64,000 bases of DNA from Ipomoea triloba (Eukaryota > Streptophyta > Magnoliopsida > Solanales > Convolvulaceae): NCBI RefSeq assembly GCF_003576645.1, contig NC_044931.1, positions 8,138,177 through 8,202,176 of the forward strand, in the 5' to 3' direction. This document shows, piece after piece, positions 1 through 10,300 of this stretch (positions within the stretch are counted from its first letter, which is position 1; each line of letters starts with the position of its first letter). The translations under genes were made by a program, and so were the position numbers. Under the pieces are notes generated by a model that did not search any database, was not told where the DNA came from, and saw only the letters and a program-made list of their open reading frames with translations.

Positions 1-440
1 TGCACCTAGTTATAACATTAGGTGCACCTAGTTATAACATTAGGTGCACTTAGTATTGATGCTCACTGTACAATTCACTTGCACCTGTAATACATTTAAC
101 TTACATCTGCAATACATTTTACTTGCACTTGTGCAAGTAATTTACTTTGTTAACACCTGGTTGCACCCTATGTGCACCTAGTTATAACATTAAGTGCACC
201 TAGTTATAACATTAGGTGCACTTAGTATTGATGCTCATTGTACAATTTACTTGCACTTGTAATACATTTTACTTGCACGTGTGCACCTATTTTTACTTGC
301 AGGTGCAAGTAATTTACCTTGTTAACATTTATGCACCTGGGTGCACCTATGTGCACCTAGTTATAACATGACGTGCACCTAGTTATAACGTTAGGTGCAA
401 CTACATTCCGGACACATGTCGCGCTGTGATTCGTCCGCAT
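1..440. repeat. GTGCACC-rich tandem minisatellite (first block)
   Basis: Tandem units of about 170-200 bp. The landmark ATTAGGTGCACTTAGTATTG occurs at 39 and 211, and again at 1441 and 1642 in the second block. Within units the words GTGCACCTA and TAGGTGCAC flank the self-complementary octamer GTTATAAC, so each unit can form short hairpins. From about 360 the block passes into a unique tail (a CATTCCGGACAC stretch) that recurs at about 1835-1870. No protein is supported. It could be subterminal repeats of a DNA transposon, but no element end was found. Confidence 0.75.
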
Positions 441-477
441 TTCTCTCCTGGGCGGCCAGTACGCATTTGAACGCGAT

Positions 478-480
<3 letters not shown>

Positions 481-513
<33 letters not shown>

Positions 514-540
514 NATATATATATATATATATATATATAT
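481..540. repeat. (AT)n microsatellite containing one N
   Basis: An uninterrupted AT dinucleotide run of 60 bases with one undetermined base at 514. Short tyrosine/isoleucine-rich reading frames here are products of the repeat. Confidence 0.95.
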
Positions 541-564
541 AAACAATATGTAAAAAACATATAC

Positions 565-690
565 CTCCACGTCTTCCAACACATATTTTAAGGTTTCTCC
601 TCGGTTGTTCTTGATTTGATAAAGACGAATCAATTGTACTTTGATTGCCCACGCAGTACTGAATTGAACACGTTTATCTTGTTTATAGTA
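565..690 (-). pseudogene. RPA-like (OB-fold, DUF223 type) first-exon fragment
   Basis: Read on the minus strand, this encodes a short segment with the pattern W-A-I-K-V-x-L-I-R-L-Y followed by a polar stretch ending near V-L-E-D-V-E. It resembles the start of plant replication-protein-A-like OB-fold domains, which occur as host RPA70 paralogues and as RPA-like proteins carried by plant Helitrons. The segment ends at 565 at a plausible GTATAT splice donor. No second exon is seen, because the (AT)n tract follows at once. An ATG at 705-707 would be the natural start, but it is out of frame with the OB-like segment across a run of nine T (minus strand), so either a frameshift or a sequencing error lies there. 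The fragment is short, and the family call rests on recalled similarity only. Confidence 0.4.
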
Positions 691-791
691 AAAAAAAATA
701 GGGTCATTGTATGTAGATTTTTTGTGTGTATGAAGCTAAAGTGGTAAGATGGAGTGAACAAAAGATGTGAAATTGGTTGCATGATTGCATG

Positions 792-800
792 ATTTATATA
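792..800 (-). promoter_or_regulatory. TATA box candidate for the RPA-like fragment
   Basis: The minus strand reads TATATAAAT about 85 bp upstream of the ATG at 705-707, a normal plant core-promoter spacing. The AT-rich background makes chance occurrence possible. Confidence 0.35.
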
Positions 801-869
801 GTAGTATGGGAATTTATTAGATAGAAATTTATTTGGAAAACTTTAAAAATAATTGATTAATAATAATTA

Positions 870-876
870 TTGATTG

Positions 877-915
<39 letters not shown>

Positions 916-933
916 CACTCCTGCTATTATCTG

Positions 934-969
<36 letters not shown>

Positions 970-1209
970 TAATTAATTAATTAATTAATTAATTAAGAAT
1001 TACTCCGTAATAATTTGTAATTTGTCTTTTATTAATAATAATCAACCCTGTTATTATTTTAAATCAATTTACCGTATTAATAATAATAATCGATCCTGTT
1101 ATTATATGATTATATTATTATTATTATTATTAAGAATTAAGAATTAATAATTTGCAATTTGCCATTATTAATAATAATCAATCTTGCTATTATTTTAAAT
1201 CAATTTGCC
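870..1209. repeat. (TAA)n/(TTA)n/(TTAA)n tracts with a short minisatellite
   Basis: A (TAA)n run at about 880-915 is followed by a (TTA)n run at about 938-965 and then (TTAA)n. The TAA and TTA arms are complementary and could fold back. A motif of the type AATAATCAATCCTGTTATTA recurs at roughly 1030, 1085 and 1175, and again in 2741-3154. The last roughly 95 bases are repeated at 2741-2837. Confidence 0.85.
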
Positions 1210-1210
1210 N

Positions 1211-1870
1211 AAGTGCACCTAGTTTCACTTACAAGTGCACCTATTTTCGCACCTATTTTCACTTACAAGTGCGAGTAATTAACCTTGTTAATATCCATGC
1301 ACCTATTGTCGCAAATATTTTCACTTACGAATGCAAGTAATTTACCTTGTTAATATTCAGGCACCTGGGTGCAACCTATGTGCACCTAGTTTTAACATAG
1401 GTTGCACCTAGTTATAACATTAGGTGCACCTAGTTATAACATTAGGTGCACTTAGTATTGATGCTCATTGTACAATTTACTTGCACTTGTAATACATTTT
1501 ACTTGCACGTGTGCACCTATTTTTACTTGCAGGTGCAAGTAATTTACCTTGTTAACATTTATGCACCTGGGTGCACCTATGTGCACCTAGTTATAACATA
1601 GGTTGCCCCTAGTTATAACATTAGGTGCACCTAGTTATACCATTAGGTGCACTTAGTATTGATGCTCATTGTACAATTTACTTGCACTTGTAATACATTT
1701 TACTTGCACGTGTGCACCTATTTTTACTTGCAGGTGCAAGTAATTTACCTTGTTAACATTTATGCACCTGGGTGCACCTATGTGCACCTAGTTATAACAT
1801 GACGTGCACCTAGTTATAACGTTAGGTGCAACTACATTCCGGACACGTGGCGCGCTGTGATTCGTCCGCA
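1211..1870. repeat. GTGCACC-rich tandem minisatellite (second block)
   Basis: It is built from the same unit as 1-440, with landmarks at 1441 and 1642 (201-bp spacing), and ends with the same CATTCCGGACAC tail as 360-440. It starts directly after a single N at 1210 and runs into an N gap at 1871. It is probably a second version of the block at 1-440. Confidence 0.75.
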
Positions 1871-2740
1871 NNNNNNNNNNNNNNNNNNNNNNNNNNNNNN
1901 NNNNNNNNNNNNNNNNNNNNNNNNNNNNNNNNNNNNNNNNNNNNNNNNNNNNNNNNNNNNNNNNNNNNNNNNNNNNNNNNNNNNNNNNNNNNNNNNNNNN
2001 NNNNNNNNNNNNNNNNNNNNNNNNNNNNNNNNNNNNNNNNNNNNNNNNNNNNNNNNNNNNNNNNNNNNNNNNNNNNNNNNNNNNNNNNNNNNNNNNNNNN
2101 NNNNNNNNNNNNNNNNNNNNNNNNNNNNNNNNNNNNNNNNNNNNNNNNNNNNNNNNNNNNNNNNNNNNNNNNNNNNNNNNNNNNNNNNNNNNNNNNNNNN
2201 NNNNNNNNNNNNNNNNNNNNNNNNNNNNNNNNNNNNNNNNNNNNNNNNNNNNNNNNNNNNNNNNNNNNNNNNNNNNNNNNNNNNNNNNNNNNNNNNNNNN
2301 NNNNNNNNNNNNNNNNNNNNNNNNNNNNNNNNNNNNNNNNNNNNNNNNNNNNNNNNNNNNNNNNNNNNNNNNNNNNNNNNNNNNNNNNNNNNNNNNNNNN
2401 NNNNNNNNNNNNNNNNNNNNNNNNNNNNNNNNNNNNNNNNNNNNNNNNNNNNNNNNNNNNNNNNNNNNNNNNNNNNNNNNNNNNNNNNNNNNNNNNNNNN
2501 NNNNNNNNNNNNNNNNNNNNNNNNNNNNNNNNNNNNNNNNNNNNNNNNNNNNNNNNNNNNNNNNNNNNNNNNNNNNNNNNNNNNNNNNNNNNNNNNNNNN
2601 NNNNNNNNNNNNNNNNNNNNNNNNNNNNNNNNNNNNNNNNNNNNNNNNNNNNNNNNNNNNNNNNNNNNNNNNNNNNNNNNNNNNNNNNNNNNNNNNNNNN
2701 NNNNNNNNNNNNNNNNNNNNNNNNNNNNNNNNNNNNNNNN
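1871..2740. other. Assembly gap (870 N)
   Basis: Undetermined bases. By comparison with 440-1111, the missing DNA probably holds the (AT)n tract and another version of the RPA-like fragment. This is an inference from the flanking duplication. Confidence 0.95.
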
Positions 2741-3042
2741 TATTATTATTATTATTATTAAGAATTAAGAATTAATAATTTGCAATTTGCCATTATTAAT
2801 AATAATCAATCTTGCTATTATTTTAAATCAATTTGCCGTTTTCACCGATTAAGAATTATTACCTTTTTATAATGTAATAATAATCAATCCTGTTATTATT
2901 TTAAATCAATTTACCGTTTGTCACCGATTAAGAATTTTTGCGTTTTTTATAATGTAATAATAATCAATCTTGTTATTATTTTAAATCAATTTACCGTATT
3001 AATAATAATAATCACTCTTGTTACTATCCGATTATATTATTA

Positions 3043-3082
<40 letters not shown>

Positions 3083-3154
3083 GAATTAATAATTAATAAT
3101 TTACATTTTACCTTTATTAATAATAATCAATCCTGTTATTATTTTAAATCTCAA
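2741..3154. repeat. (TTA)n and 70-80-bp AT-rich minisatellite
   Basis: Repeated blocks of AATAATCAATCC/TTGTTATTATT followed by AAATCAATTTACCG and CACCGATTAAGAATT, at roughly 2800, 2875, 2945 and 3120, interspersed with (TTA)n at about 3035-3080. No coding potential. It abuts retrotransposon LTR sequence at about 3155. Confidence 0.8.
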
Positions 3155-3312
3155 TTACATTTCTTAACTTGGGGAAAAATTGCGTTTTAAGAAATAATGT
3201 GACTCTCGTTACTTGGATTTTCATGGTGGAAAATCATTGACCAATATGTGAATGTTGGAAACAAAATTGAGCAAGTATGATAATTTTGAGTCGTCATGTG
3301 AATATACTAATA

Positions 3313-3919
3313 GTGAGATGTCTTTGTATGATTAATTCATACTGCAGAGCGAAGTCTATTCGCTGAGAGAATAGTGAGATGTCTTTGTATGATTAATTCA
3401 TACTGCAGAGCGAAGCCTATTCGCTGAGAGAATAGTGAGATGTCTTTGTATGATTAATTTATACTGCAGAGCGAAGCCTATTCGCTGAGAGAATAGTGAG
3501 ATGTCTTTGTATGATTAATTCATACTGCAGAGCGAAGCCTATTCGCTGAGAGAATAGTGAGATGTCTTTGTATGATTGAGTCATACTGCAGAGCGAAGTC
3601 TATTCGCTGAGAGAATAGAGAGATGTCTTTGTATGATTAATTCATACTGCAGAGCGAAGCCTATTCGCTGAGAGAATAGTGAGATGTCTTTGTATGATTA
3701 ATTCATACTACAGAGCGAAGTCTATTCGCTGAGAGAATAGTAGATGTCTTTGTATGATTAATTCATACTGCAGAGCGAAGTCTATTCGCTGAGAGAATAG
3801 TGAGATGTCTTTGTATCATTAATTCATACTGCAGAGCGAAGTCTATTCGCTGAGAGAATTAGTGAGATGTTTTTGTATGATTAATTCATACTGCAGAGCG
3901 AAGTCTATTCGCTGAGAGG
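3313..3919 (+). repeat. 61-bp tandem array inside the 5' LTR, about 10 copies
   Basis: The unit begins TGAGATGTCTTTGTATGATT and ends CTATTCGCTGAGAGAATAG. Copies differ by scattered substitutions and one or two single-base indels. Each unit contains two short stem-loops: GTATGA/TCATAC with a 5-nt loop, and AGCGAA/TTCGCT with a 5-nt loop. The units are contiguous with no unique spacers. Confidence 0.95.
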
Positions 3920-4121
3920 AAAAAGGGGTTATGAAATTATTGAGTGTTTTTAATAATTATGAAATCTAGTTACTCCGTATCTAGATCGCAGAATAAAAGG
4001 TCGTAAGTCCTGATCAGTAAAGCAGGTGTTGTGAAACTCTCCTTTGAATTAAATGATGAATTCTTGGAATGGTAGTGTTATGTGCTGATGTCACTTATAT
4101 ACTATATGTGCTGATGAATAA

Positions 4122-4562
4122 AAGGACTCCGACCCCTCGGAGTTCGATTTCCCAGTGCTTGACTATGATGATTATGCGCACTATCTACTTGATGGAGACC
4201 CATACGCGCCAGGCTACGCACCAAATCCGCCTGTACTGACTTGTACTCCTGAGCCTACTCCCACTACTGTCTCGCCCGTGGTACCGGTTTGGTCCCCCAT
4301 TCCTGTCGAGCCGATGTGTCCGTTCGATGTTCTTTAGGCTAGCTATGGGTTCTACCCCATAGAGGTCCTACCCGGTAGCGACCCTCTCGAGTTTGTAGTC
4401 CACTATCCTTACCCGTGGGATCCAAGTCCCCCAGACTACCATGATGAGTGGATGATGTATGTGAACACGTGCAAGTTTCTAGATCACATCATGTGGTTTG
4501 AGGGCGAGTGGCATGTCGTCTGGGGCACCTACACGGGCCCAGTGTACCACTCGTTAGACTAG
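4122..4562 (+). pseudogene. Proline/tyrosine-rich reading frame inside the LTR
   Basis: After a stop at 4119-4121 the plus strand stays open for 146 codons to a TAG at 4560-4562, with one internal TAG at 4335-4337. The predicted product has a run with Y-D-D-Y-A-H-Y, a Pro/Thr-rich middle, and a Tyr/Trp/His-rich tail. It is the largest reading frame of the LTR and lies between the 61-bp array and the LTR end. There is no ATG at the expected start, only an in-frame GTG at 4155 and later ATGs near the end of the first open part and in the second. The same frame is repeated in the duplicated copy (stop at 6534-6536). No family is recognised. It may be a chance opening in the GC-richer part of the LTR. 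Confidence 0.35.
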
Positions 4563-4899
4563 ATAGTGTCTAGAGTGGGGAGTCCAGTCAGTTCTTTTGT
4601 GTACATATATCTTTTGTAGCGGTGCTAATTCTAGGATGACTATCAAGTTTGGGTCTAACTAAACTCTTGATGGGCTGTATTTGTAAACTCTTGGTCCTTT
4701 TGGTAGCTAATTTAGCTACACCTTTTTGTCGATGCTATACACATGCATATCAAGTTGACGGTTATGATGTCTACTGCAGTTCCCTTATCTTGAGCCTGTG
4801 CATCTAGATCGAATCCTATCTGAATGTGATCGGGTTCAGTCTAGGTGTGGCGGTAACTACTCCGATTGTTCGGTACAGCCGAGTCGGGGTGTTACAAGT

Positions 4900-4911
4900 T
4901 GGTATCAGAGC
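4900..4911 (+). promoter_or_regulatory. Primer-binding site, initiator tRNA-Met
   Basis: TGGTATCAGAGC lies three bases after the LTR end TGTTACA. This is the standard plant LTR-retrotransposon primer site complementary to the 3' end of initiator tRNA-Met. It is repeated at 6874. Confidence 0.92.
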
Positions 4912-5373
4912 CCTGTTTCGAGTCAGAATCCTAAGTCAAACTTTTAGTCAGCTCTAGTTTTGAGTTAACCAAGTTTCAGAGTCAGCTTAGGTTCGTTAAG
5001 ACCAATCTAAGTCATTATTACAGTTCGGCGAGTACAAGTTCAGAGCAGAGCTGGATTGGAGGCTGGGTGGTGTAAGAAGGGGGTATTTCACTTTTACTCC
5101 GCAGAATCTTACGATTCTGGTCGTTGAATAATATGATCACTATCTGTGTTTTCTTGCATGCATTTAGTTAAGCTGTTGTGAGTGAGCATGCTAGCGTAAT
5201 GCGTTGACTACTATTATACTATGTTGAGACCCTTGCTCAGGGGGTGTGATAAAGGTGAATGTTAGGAAGAACTGTATAGGACTTGAGTGGGTGCTATACT
5301 AACTGCTTAACTAGCTAATTCCGAGAGGACTTTTATACCTCGAGTACTAACTTGGGATTATCATCCAGCAAAG
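4912..5373 (+). other. Untranslated leader of the retrotransposon (copy 1)
   Basis: 460 bp between the primer-binding site and the gag ATG, with no open frame of note. It is repeated at 6886-7347. Confidence 0.75.
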
Positions 5374-6102
5374 ATGCCGCCGAGACGGAATGCGCCTACG
5401 GGTAACGACAATAACCTCTCTGCGATAGATCGAATGGTTCAAGCCATGGAGAGAATGGCTGAGTTTATGCTACCTCAGCAAGGTCAAAACCAAAACCAGG
5501 GACAACTGAGAGTGGATTATGCTAAGGCGATAGCCAGCCGACAGCCACCGTACTACGCAGGTGAAAAGGATCCGGTGATTTTGGAGGAGTGGATCCGAAC
5601 CTTCGATAAATTACTTAACGCAGTGAATTGCCCTGCGAACCAATGAGTATCCTTGGCAGTCTATTACCTGACGAAAGCTGCAGACAACTGGTGGGCGACG
5701 GTCGGACCTAATCTCCTGCAAGACCCAGCCTTTGGTTGGGAAGAATTCAAGGTGGAATTGAGGGAACAGTTCTACACCGAACGTATCAAAGGGATTAAGT
5801 GTGAAGAGTTTCTGCGATTGAAATAGAAGGGAGCGACCGTTCAGGAATACTATGATCAGTACGTTGAGCTGATGCGATTTGCCCAAGAAATCGTACCGGA
5901 TGAGGCGAGTAAGGCGAGGAGATTTGTTCGGGGATTGGACTGGAGTATAAGGGGAATGATCGCACCTTTCATGTGCTCTACATTGAAAGAGGCGTATGAC
6001 AGAGCTTCGGATCATTATCAAGTATACCTGGACCAGCAGGAATTCTACGGCCGAAATAAGAGGAAAGCTGAAGACAAGTCTCGGAAGTTTCCGGCAGGAA
6101 AC
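5374..6102 (+). pseudogene. gag fragment (copy 1), cut at a single N
   Basis: It is identical by eye to 7348-8076. It encodes the N-terminal two thirds of a Ty3/gypsy Gag capsid (regions around P-Y-Y-A-G and N-W-W-A) and carries the same in-frame TGA (5644) and TAG (5824) as the second copy. It stops at the N at 6103, where LTR sequence resumes. Sharing both nonsense mutations means the two copies derive from one decayed element, by a very recent duplication or by an assembly overlap. I favour the overlap because the junction is exactly a single N. Confidence 0.85.
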
Positions 6103-6103
6103 N

Positions 6104-6870
6104 CGACCCCTCGGAGTTCGATTTCCCAGTGCTTGACTATGATGATTATGCCCACTATCTACTTGATGGAGACCCATACGCGCCAGGCTACGCACCAAAT
6201 CCGCCTGTACTGACTTGTACTCCTGAGCCTACTCCCACTACTGTCTCGCCCGTGGTACCGGTTTGGTCCCCCATTCCTGTCGAGCCGATGTGTCCGTTCG
6301 ATGTTCTTTAGGCTAGCTATGGGTTCTACCCCATAGAGGTCCTACCCGGTAGCGACCCTCTCGAGTTTGTAGTCCACTATCCTTACCCGTGGGATCCAAG
6401 TCCCCCAGACTACCATGATGAGTGGATGATGTATGTGAACACGTGCAAGTTTCTAGATCACATCATGTGGTTTGAGGGCGAGTGGCATGTCGTCTGGGGC
6501 ACCTACACGGGCCCAGTGTACCACTCGTTAGACTAGATAGTGTCTAGAGTGGGGAGTCCAGTCAGTTCTTTTGTGTACATATATCTTTTGTAGCGGTGCT
6601 AATTCTAGGATGACTATCAAGTTTGGGTCTAACTAAACTCTTGATGGGCTGTATTTGTAAACTCTTGGTCCTTTTGGTAGCTAATTTAGCTACACCTTTT
6701 TGTCGATGCTATACACATGCATATCAAGTTGACGGTTATGATGTCTACTGCAGTTCCCTTATCTTGAGCCTGTGCATCTAGATCGAATCCTATCTGAATG
6801 TGATCGGGTTCAGTCTAGGTGTGGCGGTAACTACTCCGATTGTTCGGTACAGCCGAGTCGGGGTGTTACA
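6104..6870 (+). repeat. Duplicated 3' part of the LTR (offset 1974 bp)
   Basis: It repeats 4130-4896 at a constant offset of 1974. The only difference I saw is GCGCAC near 4176 versus GCCCAC near 6150. It ends in TGTTACA at 6870, followed by a second primer-binding site at 6874-6885 and leader at 6886-7347. With 5374-6102 it forms a 1.97-kb direct repeat split by the N at 6103. Confidence 0.9.
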
Positions 6871-6873
6871 AGT

Positions 6874-6885
6874 TGGTATCAGAGC
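6874..6885 (+). promoter_or_regulatory. Primer-binding site (copy 2), initiator tRNA-Met
   Basis: The same TGGTATCAGAGC motif follows LTR end 6870 by three bases. This copy leads into the full gag-pol reading frame. Confidence 0.9.
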
Positions 6886-7347
6886 CCTGTTTCGAGTCAG
6901 AATCCTAAGTCAAACTTTTAGTCAGCTCTAGTTTTGAGTTAACCAAGTTTCAGAGTCAGCTTAGGTTCGTTAAGACCAATCTAAGTCATTATTACAGTTC
7001 GGCGAGTACAAGTTCAGAGCAGAGCTGGATTGGAGGCTGGGTGGTGTAAGAAGGGGGTATTTCACTTTTACTCCGCAGAATCTTACGATTCTGGTCGTTG
7101 AATAATATGATCACTATCTGTGTTTTCTTGCATGCATTTAGTTAAGCTGTTGTGAGTGAGCATGCTAGCGTAATGCGTTGACTACTATTATACTATGTTG
7201 AGACCCTTGCTCAGGGGGTGTGATAAAGGTGAATGTTAGGAAGAACTGTATAGGACTTGAGTGGGTGCTATACTAACTGCTTAACTAGCTAATTCCGAGA
7301 GGACTTTTATACCTCGAGTACTAACTTGGGATTATCATCCAGCAAAG

Positions 7348-10300
7348 ATGCCGCCGAGACGGAATGCGCCTACGGGTAACGACAATAACCTCTCTGCGAT
7401 AGATCGAATGGTTCAAGCCATGGAGAGAATGGCTGAGTTTATGCTACCTCAGCAAGGTCAAAACCAAAACCAGGGACAACTGAGAGTGGATTATGCTAAG
7501 GCGATAGCCAGCCGACAGCCACCGTACTACGCAGGTGAAAAGGATCCGGTGATTTTGGAGGAGTGGATCCGAACCTTCGATAAATTACTTAACGCAGTGA
7601 ATTGCCCTGCGAACCAATGAGTATCCTTGGCAGTCTATTACCTGACGAAAGCTGCAGACAACTGGTGGGCGACGGTCGGACCTAATCTCCTGCAAGACCC
7701 AGCCTTTGGTTGGGAAGAATTCAAGGTGGAATTGAGGGAACAGTTCTACACCGAACGTATCAAAGGGATTAAGTGTGAAGAGTTTCTGCGATTGAAATAG
7801 AAGGGAGCGACCGTTCAGGAATACTATGATCAGTACGTTGAGCTGATGCGATTTGCCCAAGAAATCGTACCGGATGAGGCGAGTAAGGCGAGGAGATTTG
7901 TTCGGGGATTGGACTGGAGTATAAGGGGAATGATCGCACCTTTCATGTGCTCTACATTGAAAGAGGCGTATGACAGAGCTTCGGATCATTATCAAGTATA
8001 CCTGGACCAGCAGGAATTCTACGGCCGAAATAAGAGGAAAGCTGAAGACAAGTCTCGGAAGTTTCCGGCAGGAAACAAGAAGGCCAACCAAGGCAGCTTC
8101 AATCCAGTGCAAGGAAGAGGAGGAGTCAATCAGGGGAACCGTTCTGCTTGCCCAAGATGTGGGAGGGATCACCCCGGAGTAAACTGTCAAGGGATAAAAA
8201 TCAAATGTTACAGGTGTGGTCTTTTGGGGCACAAAGCTGCTTAGTGCCGAAATCAAGAAGACAGTTCCCAAAAGCCTCTGCAGAATGCGAATCAGGGAAG
8301 GAGATTCAATGGGAATGCCGGCTGGAATTCCGCGAGAGCCGAAGACAAGAGGACCAACTTCCAACCTGGGAATTCGGCGAACGTTACGCCTGGTTCTAAT
8401 CACAAGGGAAAGCAGGTGATGGGGGAAAGCAGCGGAGAGAGACAATGCAGGATCTACGTCGTCAATAGCGCTCAGGCTCAGGCTAGCGACGCCGTAACTG
8501 GTACATTCCCCATAAATTCAGTACTTGGATTAGTCCTATTTGATACTGGGGCTACCAATTCATTTATGTCCTCTGCGTTCGCTGATAAACTAAAGTTAAG
8601 GCCTACGGCTAAGTTAGATCTCAATGTCACAACGGCTTCGGGAGTAGTAGTATCCTGTAAGGATGGTTATGATGACGTTGCAATAGAAATAGCGAGATTT
8701 AACTGTCCCGAAAATCTCATTCGTTTTGAACTTGAAGGCATCGACGTAGTACTCGGGATGGATTGGTTGGATAAGTACAAGGCTCAGATCGTGTGTAATG
8801 AGCGAAAAATTGTACTGCAAGGACCAAAGGGAAGGAGGATATCCTACCGAGGAATTGGCAAACAACCCGAGTCAAGGTTGTTGACGATGCAGAAATTAAA
8901 GAAGTGTGTTCGCCAGGGATGTGAAGCATACCGCTGCTTGGTGCAAGACGTCGAAGTAGAAGAACTCGAGCTGGATCGAATTCCAATTGTACGCGAATTT
9001 CCTGACGTATTCCCCGACGATCTCACTAAGATGCCACTAGAAAGGGAGGTGGAATTCACCATCGATCTTGTACTAGGAACCTCACCTATCTCAAAAGCGC
9101 CTTATCGGATGGCACCCAAAGAGATGGAGGAGCTGAAGGCACAATTGGAAGAATTGCTAGAGAAGGGATTTATTAGACCGAGCGTATCACCTTGGGGCGC
9201 ACCAGTATTGTTCGTAAAGAAGAAAGATGGGAGCCTTAGACTGTGCATTGACTATAGAGAACTCAATCGAGTCACAGTAAAGAACAAATACCCGTTGCCC
9301 AGGATCGATGATCTATTTGACCAGTTGAAAGGAGCGGGTGTATTCACGAAGATTGACCTACGGTCAGGGTATCACCAAGTGCGAGTAGCAAAAGAAGATG
9401 TGCCTAAAACGGCATTTCGGACGAGGTACGGGCACTATGAGTTCACAGTCATGCCATTCGGAGTGACTAACGCCCCAGGAACCTTTATGGATTTGATGAA
9501 CCGAATTTTCCTTCCGTACCTGGATAAATTCGTCGTCGCTTTCATAGATGACATCTTAGTATACTCCAAGACAACGGAGGAACACGAGGAACACCTCAGA
9601 ACAGTGTTGCGGACACTGAGGGAAAAGAAACTTTTCGCAAAACTTTCAAAGTGCGAATTTTGGAAAGGAGAAGTCGCATTTCTTGGTCACGTAATCACCA
9701 AGGAAGGCATAAGGGTGGATCCAGCCAAGATACGAGCGGTAATTGAATGGGAAGTGCCCAAATCAGTTACAGAAATCCGTAGTTTCTTAGGTTTGGCGGG
9801 TTATTACCGAAGGTTTGTTCAAGACTTCTCAAAGATAGCTAGACCACTGACGAACTTGCTCAAAAAGACAACCAAGTACAGTTGGAACGAAGAATGCGAG
9901 CAGGCATTCCAGGAGCTTAAGAAGAGGTTAACCACCGCTCCAGTGTTAACTCTACCTGTTGGAACAGAAGGTTATGAGTTATACACCGATGCGTCTCACA
10001 AAGGACTAGGATGTGTCCTCATGCAAAATGGAAGGGTAATAGCGTATGCTTCTCGACAATTGAAAACTCATGAAGCTAACTACCCGACACATGACTTGGA
10101 ACTGGCAGCAGTGGTATTTGCTCTCAAAATTTGGCGACACTATCTTTATGGAATCTCATGCAAGGTTTATACAGATCACAAGAGTTTAAAGTACATCTTC
10201 ACTCAGAGGGATCTCAATTTAAAACAAAGGAGATGGTTGGAGTTGATCAAAGACTACGACTTGGAAATTCAGTATCACGAGGGCAAAGCCAACAAAGTGG

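Larger units (their letters stand above)
3155..4896 (+). mobile_element. 5' LTR (5'-truncated) of a Tekay/Del-like chromovirus
   Basis: Sequence from ATTACATTTCTTAAC matches the plus-strand 3' LTR from about 13486 onward, and this copy continues to the LTR terminus TGTTACA at 4896. The first roughly 1.5 kb of the LTR (equivalent to 11993-13485) is absent: (TTA)n DNA takes its place at 3155. The copy contains a 61-bp tandem array (3313-3919) and a long proline/tyrosine-rich reading frame (4122-4562). Adding the missing part gives a full LTR of about 3.2 kb, in keeping with the 3.46-kb solo LTR at 39660-43121. Confidence 0.85.

Noticed and set aside
1826..2768. Long open frames across runs of N (also 14684-15448, 21387-21710, 41016-41637, 51167-52075)
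   Set aside because: They consist almost wholly of undetermined bases; no coding sequence is visible.
3313..3919. CRISPR-like array
   Set aside because: The 61-bp units are contiguous with no unique spacers, lie inside an LTR, and the genome is a plant's.
7585..8445. Minus-strand 286-codon frame opposite gag (also 5611-6198, 8614-9062)
   Set aside because: Antisense shadow of gag-pol; no motif, and the sense strand carries clear retroviral-type domains.
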